A stretch of 64,000 nucleotides of DNA from Pseudobdellovibrio exovorus JSS. Lineage in GTDB: Bacteria > Bdellovibrionota > Bdellovibrionia > Bdellovibrionales > Bdellovibrionaceae. The stretch's first letter is position 1, and the number at the start of each line of letters is the position of its first letter. Below, piece by piece: positions 50,178 to 58,099 of the stretch. The DNA lies in the NCBI RefSeq assembly GCF_000348725.1, contig NC_020813.1, forward strand, positions 2,525,563-2,589,562, written 5' to 3'. Position numbers and translations under genes: made by a program. The notes under the pieces were generated by a model. It had not been told where the DNA came from. It was given only the letters and a program-made list of their open reading frames with translations, and did no database searches.

Positions 50178-51131
50178 GTGATCGATTTTGAATACTTTTA
50201 TAAAAACCACTTAAAATCGGTTCTTGAGCCTGATGAGCTTCACCCTCATCATCATAAAATCCAAATCGGCAAGCTAGAACGCTTTCCAGAAAAGCCTTTT
50301 GATGAAGCTGTCCGTGCAGCTCAGCTCATTGGTGAAAGACTTCGCGATCCCGTTTTGTGTCTAAGCGGTGGCTTAGACAGTGAAGCCATGGCTTTAGCTT
50401 TTTTGGCAGCGAAGGTGCCCTTTCGAGCTGCGATCATGGTTTTTTCAAATGATCTGAATCTTTACGACATTCAACACGCCCTTGATTTTTGTAGCGAACA
50501 CAATGTCCCTTTGCAGAAAATTGAAATCGATCCCGTAGAGTTTCTAAAACAAGAACAGCATCTTTCTTTGTCTTCAAAGTATCGGACTCTGTCTGCGGAA
50601 CGCGCGCTGTACATTCACTTTCTAAGTCAGGTGAAGGGTGAACCCGTGCTGGGCGGTGAAATTCTGCGCTTTGAATCCCCACAGGATCACGTCGAACTAG
50701 CGTGTCCAAAAGATCGCGATTTTAGTTATTGGCGCTACTTTTTGGCTACACAAAGAAAAGGCATTCCCTACTTTCACTATTATACTCCTGAGCTGACATT
50801 TTCTTTTATGGCTCACACATCTGTTTCTAAAAAAGAGTTTTATCAAACGAATTGGACAGCAAAACACTCTGAGTTCTATCAGAATAAATTACAAATTTAT
50901 CGCGAGGCTGGTTTTTCTATTGTGGACCGTCCCGCTCGACAGCAAAAATGGCATGGCTATGAGCAGTTGAAAATTTCTTTCGACAACCAAGGTGGCTCGA
51001 CCGAATCTTACAACCAACAGTATCGCCATATCTATGGCCCACTGCCAGTTTATGATCTGAACCAGTTTTTTTTGATTGATGAAAATGACTCTATCGCCCG
51101 TCAGATTTTTAAGAGTTCAATGGCCGAATAA
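50178..51131 (+). CDS. PP-loop ATP pyrophosphatase (asparagine-synthase-like)
   Basis: A 317-residue protein starting at GTG. The PP-loop signature SGGLDSE (63-69) follows an N-terminal segment with conserved His (HPHHHKIQIGKLERF), and the fold continues with FRAAIMVFSNDL. Such domains adenylate a carboxylate or amide and release pyrophosphate; asparagine synthetase, 7-cyano-7-deazaguanine synthase and lasso-peptide cyclases use it. A glutaminase domain is absent, so the nitrogen or nucleophile must come from elsewhere. It overlaps the convergent methyltransferase by 31 bp tail to tail. The substrate is unknown; the preceding 75-residue protein is a candidate. Confidence 0.78.
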   Translation: MIDFEYFYKNHLKSVLEPDELHPHHHKIQIGKLERFPEKPFDEAVRAAQLIGERLRDPVLCLSGGLDSEAMALAFLAAKVPFRAAIMVFSNDLNLYDIQHALDFCSEHNVPLQKIEIDPVEFLKQEQHLSLSSKYRTLSAERALYIHFLSQVKGEPVLGGEILRFESPQDHVELACPKDRDFSYWRYFLATQRKGIPYFHYYTPELTFSFMAHTSVSKKEFYQTNWTAKHSEFYQNKLQIYREAGFSIVDRPARQQKWHGYEQLKISFDNQGGSTESYNQQYRHIYGPLPVYDLNQFFLIDENDSIARQIFKSSMAE

Positions 51132-51775
51132 GGACTTGATCCATCCGGAGCCAATAGCGGCTCAATGTCATCGTACAAGCGAAACTTCAATCCCGCAGCA
51201 AGGCTCGCTTCTTTGAGTTCGCGTTCACTGTGCAGGAAAATCCTTACAGAGCTAAATCCGAACTTCTCATGTCCGTAGGGAATTTCTAAAGTTTTTGGCG
51301 CTGATAATTGCCCTCGTGAATACCAAATTTCGGGGTTTTTAAGACTAGGCACCACCACCAGAGCTTGGCCCTTATCTGACAAATGCTTCTTTAATTGTGT
51401 AAATGCGACCTGTATGTTTTCCAGTTCTGACCACACCATCACCGAAAAAATGCGGTCGTACTTGTGTTGCAGATCCATCGACAGCAAGTCGGCCTGTTGA
51501 AAGTGGATGTTGGGGCGCTTTAGATTTTGCTGAGCATGCTCAATAAACACCGCGGAATCATCAATTCCGGTGTAGATGGATTTTTGCAATTGTGGCAACT
51601 GGCTTAGGAAACCATCCCCGCAACCAACCTCAAGAACAGTTTGAAAGGGTCCGCTTTGTTGCAACCACTTTCCGATCAGATTTTGGTTAAAGCGGATATG
51701 ATAACTGTCTGGTTTTTCCTGCATGTGCTGAAGCCAGCTTCTCCCCACTTCGGGTCTGCGATAGGGATTTGTCAT
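51101..51775 (-). CDS. Class I SAM-dependent methyltransferase
   Basis: A 224-residue enzyme. SAM motif I is VLEVGCGDGFLS (47-58), then IYTGIDDSAVFIEHA, IHFQQADLLSM and the post-motif YDRIFSVMVWSELENI. The N-terminus YRRPEVGRSWLQHM is not typical of a named subfamily. The target is unknown. It overlaps the PP-loop gene end by 31 bp on the opposite strand and the membrane protein gene by 4 bp (ATGA) on its own strand, so it belongs to a unit with the latter. Confidence 0.85.
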   Translation of the reverse strand: MTNPYRRPEVGRSWLQHMQEKPDSYHIRFNQNLIGKWLQQSGPFQTVLEVGCGDGFLSQLPQLQKSIYTGIDDSAVFIEHAQQNLKRPNIHFQQADLLSMDLQHKYDRIFSVMVWSELENIQVAFTQLKKHLSDKGQALVVVPSLKNPEIWYSRGQLSAPKTLEIPYGHEKFGFSSVRIFLHSERELKEASLAAGLKFRLYDDIEPLLAPDGSSPYSAIELLKI

Positions 51776-52839
51776 TGCAAAAACCTTTTCATCAGAACTC
51801 GTGATTGCTCGTTTTTCATTTTATAAATCCAACCATCCAAAACGAAATGAGTATTCGAAACGGAGAGTGAAAAAGCCAGAATAGCCGCACTTAAAAGGCG
51901 ATACTCTTCAAAAAAACGGGTGATTTCAAAAATCCCTAAAAGACCAAACAGAAAAAGAAAACTTAAAAAACCAACAGCAAAGATATGATTCGTTCTTTTC
52001 TGTAAACTGCGGTCTTCTATCTTTCGGGTCAGCTCGTAATATTCAGCTCCGTGAATGGCATTCACCCCATAGGCAGAAATCGGAGTGAAAGCTGTCATCA
52101 ACCACATAAAAAATCGCGATAACACCCAAAATTGCCGCCCCTCACTGGTGCGAATCAATGCTGTACGAATCAAGATATACCCTAAAAGTAGAGCCGCCAC
52201 CCAATACAAAGATATCCCGATGTAGTACAAGACTTTCTCATTTTGAAGTTCGTAAGCCAAAACTCCCATACGCAGCATTCGACAGCCAAAAATAACCAGA
52301 ACGAAAACCTTTAAAACATTCAACGTGTGTTGATACACGGAACGCGGCTGGCGCAGAACTGTGGCGTGATACAAACCCCGAGTTTGAGTCAGGTAATGCC
52401 AAACACCCCAAATGGCCTGCGCCAATAAGACCGTCTTCACCCAAAAAGGCGAGCCATAATAACAAACGGCAAAAATACTTCCGCAAAAAGCCAAGAAGAT
52501 TAAAAGCAATTTGAAACGTACAGTTTGGATCGGTCCCACATTCGTTTCGACCAGTTCACGAAAGTCCCCACTGCGCTCCATCAGCCAAATTGGAAAAATC
52601 ACATGGACCGCAGAGGCAAAGCCATAAAGGGCTGCAAAATCTAAAAAGAGCCGCTGCGCCGGAGTCATAGCAAACGGAAAGAAGATATCGCATAACCCTA
52701 AGACTGCAAAAAAGAAAAGAGCCATCGTCGGCAAAGATATTTTTCGATGAGCCGTCGATAAAGATGCCGGCAAAGACGTCGATAGCATAGGAGACGAGGA
52801 CTGGACCTCATCTAGGGCTATCTCAGCAGAGCTATTCAT
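51772..52839 (-). CDS. Polytopic membrane protein of unknown function
   Basis: A 355-residue protein with about eight to nine membrane helices. The start at ATG 52839 is favoured by AAGGA upstream; a TTG at 52869 is longer. Conserved-looking motifs lie in loops: NAIHGAEYYELTR, IWGVWHYLTQTRGL and the C-terminal THFVLDGWIYKMK, with several histidines and acids that could bind metal. These patterns recall membrane oxygenases, but no family can be named. The neighbouring methyltransferase is translationally coupled. Confidence 0.6.
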   Translation of the reverse strand: MNSSAEIALDEVQSSSPMLSTSLPASLSTAHRKISLPTMALFFFAVLGLCDIFFPFAMTPAQRLFLDFAALYGFASAVHVIFPIWLMERSGDFRELVETNVGPIQTVRFKLLLIFLAFCGSIFAVCYYGSPFWVKTVLLAQAIWGVWHYLTQTRGLYHATVLRQPRSVYQHTLNVLKVFVLVIFGCRMLRMGVLAYELQNEKVLYYIGISLYWVAALLLGYILIRTALIRTSEGRQFWVLSRFFMWLMTAFTPISAYGVNAIHGAEYYELTRKIEDRSLQKRTNHIFAVGFLSFLFLFGLLGIFEITRFFEEYRLLSAAILAFSLSVSNTHFVLDGWIYKMKNEQSRVLMKRFLQ

Positions 52840-53041
52840 GGATTGTGCTGCGTCCTTTTTAGAGTACAAAGGTGCTCCCGAATAATTTTATCTTTTCAGT
52901 GTAGGGGCTTTTCTGAATTGTATCAGCCCTTTTCAAGACTGGATACAATTTCGACACAATCTGAGAATTTCACTCAGAATTCAGGGGAATTTAGATGTTT
53001 TGCTTGTTATTTGAAATGGCTTACCTGTATCATTTTATTAT

Positions 53042-53473
53042 ATGGGACAGAATACAAATCGTCGTAGCTTATTTTTTGCGGCTGGCGGAGCCTTTTTGGT
53101 TTCTTTGCTAACGCGTACAAAACTCACTTCTAGCAATACTTCAGACATTGATACAGTGTTGTTAAAGTCTGATCTGTCCACGCAAGCAGATCGCCTTTTG
53201 GATTCGGTTATTAGAAGAAATCCAAAACATGCTAACCTGACAGAAGAACAGTGGAATGCTTTAACCACTGAAGGTGCTGAGCAAATTCAGCAGGTCTTCC
53301 GCGATCTGGCAGCCAACCACTTTTCTCCTGCAGACATTGAAGAGATGGCCCGCCATCTGTCTCAGCCAGCAGAAAGAAAATGGAAGAAATTTAATCAACT
53401 CGCTTTAGAAGAAGCGAAAACATTCGTTTCAAATAAAATTGAGGATGTGCTCAACAACAAGAAATCTGTTTAA
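53042..53473 (+). CDS. Hypothetical protein with possible export signal
   Basis: A 143-residue protein opening GQNTNRRSLFFAAGGAFLVSLL, which has twin arginines before a hydrophobic stretch and so resembles a Tat or membrane-anchor signal. The rest is helical and acidic (LTEEQWNALTTEGAEQIQQ, FSPADIEEMARHLSQPAERK). No family is recognised. It precedes the dioxygenase gene by 58 bp on the same strand. If truly Tat-exported it may assemble with a cofactor, which is speculative. Confidence 0.5.
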   Translation: MGQNTNRRSLFFAAGGAFLVSLLTRTKLTSSNTSDIDTVLLKSDLSTQADRLLDSVIRRNPKHANLTEEQWNALTTEGAEQIQQVFRDLAANHFSPADIEEMARHLSQPAERKWKKFNQLALEEAKTFVSNKIEDVLNNKKSV

Positions 53474-53531
53474 GAGATTTGTTCGTGCCTCTTTGGTTTT
53501 ATAAGCGATTTTATAAAGTTTTATCTAAAAT

Positions 53532-54299
53532 ATGCTGAATCAAAACCTATCTTCGCAATTCCAAAAGGACTTTTTCTTTAAAAAAGATGGTCCTTTGTTT
53601 TCTGAATCCAACTTCAAAAAAATTCAGTCTTACTTTTTAAATCTAGCTGAAAGCGTTCCAGAACCTCAACGCTATTTAAATTTTGCCAATGATATTCGTT
53701 TTCGCCCTGCCATCGCAGATTGGGTAGATCGCCGTGAACTCATGGATGTGGTGCAACCCATTCTAGGTGAAGATTTAGTTTTTTGGTCTATTGGCGTCTG
53801 TTACAAACCCCCGATGTCCGACTATCAAGTGGGTTGGCATATTGATTCCCACTTTTGGATGCGCAACGAAGTTCTTTTCCCTCCTGATGCTTTGATTTTA
53901 TTTTTTTCACTGACCGAGATGACTGAAGAAAATGGTGGATTAGAAATCATTCCGCACTTAAATGATCCGAAATACTACGAACATGTTAAACGCGATAAAG
54001 ATCACTTTTTCTTCGAACATGAAATTTCTGAAAAAGAGTTCGGCGGCCGCAAACCTCATTTGATTCAGATGAAAGAAAATGAACTCTGCGGTTTTGCTAG
54101 CCATGTTCCCCATCGCTCGGGACCAAATCGCAGCACCAAACCCCGCATTGGCATCACCTTGCGCTATCTTCAATCCAGCGTGAAAATAACAGATACTCCT
54201 TTGGACGGACGCGAGAGCTACTTGATTTCAGGAGTCGACCGCGCTGGAAATAGCTATTCACAAATTCAAGCACGTGGCTCTATCGGCGGCCTGACATGA
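53532..54299 (+). CDS. PhyH-like Fe(II)/2-oxoglutarate dioxygenase
   Basis: A 255-residue enzyme with the phytanoyl-CoA dioxygenase pattern. The metal triad is H103 and D105 in GWHIDSHFW, and H194 in HRSGPN (H191 an alternative). R205 in TKPRIGITLRY would bind 2-oxoglutarate. It should hydroxylate a small molecule, lipid or peptide. Its stop overlaps the desaturase start by 4 bases (ATGA), tying the two steps together. Confidence 0.85.
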   Translation: MLNQNLSSQFQKDFFFKKDGPLFSESNFKKIQSYFLNLAESVPEPQRYLNFANDIRFRPAIADWVDRRELMDVVQPILGEDLVFWSIGVCYKPPMSDYQVGWHIDSHFWMRNEVLFPPDALILFFSLTEMTEENGGLEIIPHLNDPKYYEHVKRDKDHFFFEHEISEKEFGGRKPHLIQMKENELCGFASHVPHRSGPNRSTKPRIGITLRYLQSSVKITDTPLDGRESYLISGVDRAGNSYSQIQARGSIGGLT

Positions 54300-55144
54300 G
54301 TGAACAAAACCATCAGCCACGAACACCCCCACTAGCTCCTCACTTTCTAAAAATCTTTCTGCCAATTAATTTGCTAGCACCATTTGCTCTTTATCTTTTT
54401 ATTGCGAATTTCAGTTGGATGAACCTTTTGATCTTGATCATCGGGTGGCTCTGCATCGGTGGATATGGTATTGCCGTTGGTTACCATCGGCTTTTATCAC
54501 ACAAAGCTTTTTTAACTCCGAAGTGGGTTGAAAGAGTGCTGACTTTCTTTGGTCTTTTTGCAGGACAGGGCTCTAGTTTATTTTGGGTTGCTGTCCATCG
54601 CGGATTACATCACCCCTATGCCGATACCGAAAAAGATCTGCACAGTCCTATTCATGGAAACTTCATGGCCTATGTCGGTTGGCAGATGTACTTAAATCCA
54701 TCTAAGGTCACATTCAAACAGTGCCGTGATCTTTTACAAGATCCCTATCAGGTCTTCTTACACAAGCACTACAACAAGATTTTCTGGACTGTGATTGTTC
54801 TGGCAACTCTTATCGACTGGCGCTTAGGCCTCTTCGGCTTTGTACTGCCTTCTTTTATTTCGATGCACACGGAAAACTGTGTGGATCTTTTCTGTCATAA
54901 AAGAAATCTGGGCTATCGCAATTATGATATCAACGACAACTCCACTAATATTTGGTGGCTCGGCTACTTCGGCTTTGGACAAGGCTGGCACAACAACCAT
55001 CACAATAGGCCTTACACGCACTACTACTCAGAAAAATGGTGGGAGCTAGATTTAACTCGTCTGATGATTTGGCCAATCAAACTGCGCAAAAAATCGGGCG
55101 CTCCAGCAAAGCCCGCACCCGCCGTGCAGACACAGACAACTTAG
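54296..55144 (+). CDS. Fatty acyl desaturase (SCD/Ole1-like)
   Basis: A 282-residue membrane di-iron enzyme with the three histidine boxes: H64-x4-H69 (HRLLSH), H101-x3-HH (HRGLHH, 101-106) and H232-x2-HH (HNNHH, 232-236). It has four to five membrane segments (NLLAPFALYLFIANFSW, LFGFVLPSFISM). It would place a double bond in a fatty acyl chain bound to CoA, ACP or lipid. It may act on the same product as the coupled dioxygenase, or simply set membrane fluidity. Confidence 0.9.
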   Translation: MSEQNHQPRTPPLAPHFLKIFLPINLLAPFALYLFIANFSWMNLLILIIGWLCIGGYGIAVGYHRLLSHKAFLTPKWVERVLTFFGLFAGQGSSLFWVAVHRGLHHPYADTEKDLHSPIHGNFMAYVGWQMYLNPSKVTFKQCRDLLQDPYQVFLHKHYNKIFWTVIVLATLIDWRLGLFGFVLPSFISMHTENCVDLFCHKRNLGYRNYDINDNSTNIWWLGYFGFGQGWHNNHHNRPYTHYYSEKWWELDLTRLMIWPIKLRKKSGAPAKPAPAVQTQTT

Positions 55145-55156
55145 GTTTTATTTCAT

Positions 55157-55726
55157 CTATTTTATTTCTAGATGGCGTTTTAAACTATTAAATGATTTTT
55201 CGTTGTTCACCACATTGAAGACGGCAAAAACGCAGGGATTAAAAGCAAAAGTTGCATGTGGCATCTTCGTGTTCACGTAATACCAACGGCGATCTTGTAA
55301 AGGCAGCGTGCGCCCATTTTGAATCCAAACGAAATTAGTCGGATGACAGCCTTGTATACAGTAAATAAGGCGAAAAGAGTCCATACCCAAATCGCGATGG
55401 AAGGGAAAGTGGCCACCAGAGCCTAACTTGATAAAGTGCGAGCGACCTAAATCGAAATCTGGCAAAAGGAATTCAAAGGCCTTACCAGCTTCAGTCAAGG
55501 TGCGAAAGTCTGTCTCTTTATAAGATGTCTTGTACTCTTTATTATACTCGTAAATGCTATCTAAATCAGGAACACCTGTGTTTTTACCATCTAAAGAGGT
55601 AATACTTGAGCCCCAGCGAGCGATCTCTTTTCTAGGGTTGTAGCGGTGCCATGTGAGCTGCTCGGTATTAATGTCAATCGTTGGCAACTGCAATGAAAAG
55701 AAGTCTTCGAATGATTCTGTGAACAT
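55157..55726 (-). CDS. Aspartyl-hydroxylase-like Fe(II) dioxygenase
   Basis: A 189-residue protein with an AAGGGAG ribosome site. The metal ligands are in GGHFPFHRDLG (H110-x-D112) with H157 in KMPHATFAF, the order of the cupin-fold 2-oxoglutarate oxygenases. The interval RWYYVNTKMPHATF resembles aspartyl/asparaginyl beta-hydroxylases. It is on the opposite strand, 12 bp from the desaturase end. Two such oxygenases in one short cluster suggest sequential hydroxylation of one product; this is inference. Confidence 0.72.
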   Translation of the reverse strand: MFTESFEDFFSLQLPTIDINTEQLTWHRYNPRKEIARWGSSITSLDGKNTGVPDLDSIYEYNKEYKTSYKETDFRTLTEAGKAFEFLLPDFDLGRSHFIKLGSGGHFPFHRDLGMDSFRLIYCIQGCHPTNFVWIQNGRTLPLQDRRWYYVNTKMPHATFAFNPCVFAVFNVVNNEKSFNSLKRHLEIK

Positions 55727-55802
55727 TTTGCTCCCTTAACAACAAAGCTTGAAACTTTAATATACACTTGTTTTAGCTTAAAAAGAATCCGATAATTTTT
55801 TT

Positions 55803-56426
55803 ATGTGGTCCGAAATTGATAAGAACTATCGCCTTCTGAATATCGTGGAAAACGATTTATTAAATCCAGAAGCCTACCAGAAGTTTACAGTGGACTTCCA
55901 AAATGTCTTAACCTCGCAAGATAGACTTTCGAACAACTACTCACCGCAAAGCTTAGACATCGATCATCATCTGATGTTTCACGCCCTGTATGATCAAAAT
56001 GATACTTTTATTTCCTGTGCGGGCATCTATCGCCGAACAGCCTGGCCGCAAAATAGCTATCGCCTGTTAAACCGTACCTATTACAATCCGCAAATTCGCA
56101 CCCCACAGCGGTTTCAGTTTTTAGGCTCTGACTACATATTGCCCCATCAACTGAAAGTGTGTAACAAACCTCTAGATTTTATTTTTGTTTCACGACAAGG
56201 TCCCTTTGCTGCCAACTCTTTAAAGCAGATCAACAAGCGCGCCGCCTTTAAAAATGAATTTCAAGTTTCTGATGTTTTTGTGCAGGTTGTGCCTTCGGTT
56301 GTTGATCCGCTGTCATTTCAAAAGATTCTTTATCTTAAACAGAATCCCGATGCTCAAATCCAATTTCAGTGTGTTAGAACCCTGCGCGATTTGCAGAGTT
56401 CTTCTATAGAAACAATTACGTTTTAA
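55803..56426 (+). CDS. Hypothetical protein, possibly GNAT-like
   Basis: A 207-residue soluble protein. The middle has LYDQNDTFISCAGIYRRTAW and RTYYNPQIRTPQRFQFLGSDY, which loosely recall an acyltransferase core, and CNKPLDFIFVSRQGPFAAN follows. The characteristic acetyl-CoA motif is not clear. It faces away from the second oxygenase gene (76 bp between) and probably belongs to the same functional cluster by position. Confidence 0.5.
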   Translation: MWSEIDKNYRLLNIVENDLLNPEAYQKFTVDFQNVLTSQDRLSNNYSPQSLDIDHHLMFHALYDQNDTFISCAGIYRRTAWPQNSYRLLNRTYYNPQIRTPQRFQFLGSDYILPHQLKVCNKPLDFIFVSRQGPFAANSLKQINKRAAFKNEFQVSDVFVQVVPSVVDPLSFQKILYLKQNPDAQIQFQCVRTLRDLQSSSIETITF

Positions 56427-56444
56427 ATATGACTCGATTAAATA

Positions 56445-56759
56445 TTATTCGATCGTAACAGCTGTGCCGTAGGCCAACACTTCTGCTGCTGTCGGAGCCA
56501 CATCACTGGTGCTAAAACGAATGTTCACAACGGCGTTCGCACCAAGTTTGCGGGCGCTTTCGATCAAACGGGATAAAGCTTCTTCACGGCTTTCTACCAT
56601 CAGCTCGGTGTAGCCTTTAAGCTCACCACCAACGATGTTTTTAAGTCCTGCAAAAAAATCGCGACCAATGTGTTTCGTGCGAACTGTGTTACCCATAACT
56701 AAACCATGATGTGCTGTGATTTTTTTTCCTGGGATGTGATCTAAATTCGTTGTTTGCAT
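56445..56759 (-). CDS. YbjQ/UPF0145-family protein
   Basis: A 104-residue protein. An AAGGAGG ribosome site fixes the start. The family core is present: ITAHHGLVMGNTVRTKHIGRD near 14-34 and LGANAVVNIRFSTSDV near 73-88. YbjQ proteins form pentameric or larger rings and are called heavy-metal-binding-like, with no known reaction. It is transcribed as a single gene. Confidence 0.9.
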   Translation of the reverse strand: MQTTNLDHIPGKKITAHHGLVMGNTVRTKHIGRDFFAGLKNIVGGELKGYTELMVESREEALSRLIESARKLGANAVVNIRFSTSDVAPTAAEVLAYGTAVTIE

Positions 56760-56816
56760 TTGGCCTCCTTGTGATTTTATTTTATCGACTCGTGTTTTGC
56801 TGTTTTGTTTTACTTA

Positions 56817-58040
56817 CTATTTTACAGGTGCAATTCGGTAAACGGCAGAGCCCCATATTTCACGTTCTGTATACGCAGACTTTAGCACACAGGCGAAAAC
56901 CACTTCATTGCTATTGTTGATATCCACATCTCCAGCCAAACCTGGGAAACTTGGCTCTGCTAATACAAATGATTTTCCTAGGTCAGAAATCAACATATCG
57001 CCTTCACCTGTCAGACGATTTAACCCTGACTCATCGGCAACATAAATTCCGCGTAATTTTTTCTGATCGAAGGCTCTGAAGACGGCAACTCCGTTGTTGT
57101 TGATCTTCGGATTGAATGGCTCGATAACACTGATGCCCGCTTCGCCCTCTTTTGCCAATATCGTGTGTACACCATCTGTCACTTTAACAATCGCTTTCTT
57201 ATTTTGAATGCGTGTTACGAACAAGATGTGTTTTCCGTTTTCAGACAAAGACACCACGTTGCCAAACCATTCATAAGCAGAGTTCGCATCCAGATCGCGA
57301 TCAGCCGCAATGATTTCAGGTTGAGCCAACGGATTGTTGGTATCTAATACCACAACGGCGTCCGGAGCCGACTCTGACCACTCGCCCGCAGGGCCAAGAC
57401 GTGTTTTGAATGCGATCTTTCCCGCGGTATTCGGCGTCGCACGAAATAGGAAAGAAAACGGCAATGCATCTGATAACGATGGCTTTTCACCCTCTGCAAT
57501 CAGACGAGTCACTTGTCCATTTGCAAGTTTATAGAACTGACGATTATTATCTGCATCGACACCACGGAAGAACAGTTCTCCTTGAGTTGTCAGTTGTGGA
57601 TCACCAAAGTAATTCAGTTTCAAAGTAGCCGATGGCTTTAAAACATGTTCTGTCGTCTGCGTATTGGCATCGTAGACAAAAACACCCAAGCTTTTCACTT
57701 CATTGAAAACAGAAAATGAAAGTTGTCCGTTACTGTTCAAACGTGGATCACTTAGGTATTCGTTCTCTGGCGCTTCATACACCACGCGTCCCGCTTTTTC
57801 TGCGGCGGTCTTAAACCAATAGCCCTGATTGCCACGCTCAGAAAAACTCATCAGCTTAAAAGCCACATCCCCACGATCACTGATCGCCACAGACGTGCTG
57901 TTCAGGTAACTGGGCTGTGGCAAATTATACGTATCGTAGCCATTAGCACGCGCCAATATTTCGGGCTCATTGTAGCTCGGCAAAGCATTCGCACAGAGTG
58001 GGAATGCCATCACTATTAAAATATTCAAAATAAGCTTCAT
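56817..58040 (-). CDS. Secreted repeat protein (NxxGxxAF type)
   Basis: A 407-residue protein with a signal peptide (about 1-18, ending NALPS). It has about seven degenerate repeats of the form N-x-x-G-x-x-x-F, for example LNSNGQLSFSVF, INNNGVAVFRAF and INNSNEVVFACVL. The repeats suggest a beta-propeller. Such proteins are usually exported and sometimes carry a sorting signal; none is visible here. An AAAGGA site precedes the start. A half palindromic repeat lies upstream at 58072. Confidence 0.75.
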   Translation of the reverse strand: MKLILNILIVMAFPLCANALPSYNEPEILARANGYDTYNLPQPSYLNSTSVAISDRGDVAFKLMSFSERGNQGYWFKTAAEKAGRVVYEAPENEYLSDPRLNSNGQLSFSVFNEVKSLGVFVYDANTQTTEHVLKPSATLKLNYFGDPQLTTQGELFFRGVDADNNRQFYKLANGQVTRLIAEGEKPSLSDALPFSFLFRATPNTAGKIAFKTRLGPAGEWSESAPDAVVVLDTNNPLAQPEIIAADRDLDANSAYEWFGNVVSLSENGKHILFVTRIQNKKAIVKVTDGVHTILAKEGEAGISVIEPFNPKINNNGVAVFRAFDQKKLRGIYVADESGLNRLTGEGDMLISDLGKSFVLAEPSFPGLAGDVDINNSNEVVFACVLKSAYTEREIWGSAVYRIAPVK

Positions 58041-58071
58041 ATCTTATCCTTTCATGCCGCTTTTGCGCTGC

Positions 58072-58094
58072 GTCCGTAAACAGGGCCTGGCACC
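58072..58094. repeat. Dispersed palindromic repeat, single arm
   Basis: One 23-base arm reading GTCCGTAAACAGGGCCTGG and ending CACC, with one mismatch to the right arm of the copy at 6494-6546. The matching left arm is missing, and the sequence before it (GCGCTGC) is unrelated. It lies between RNase G and the repeat protein gene. Confidence 0.82.
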
Positions 58095-58099
58095 TTTTT

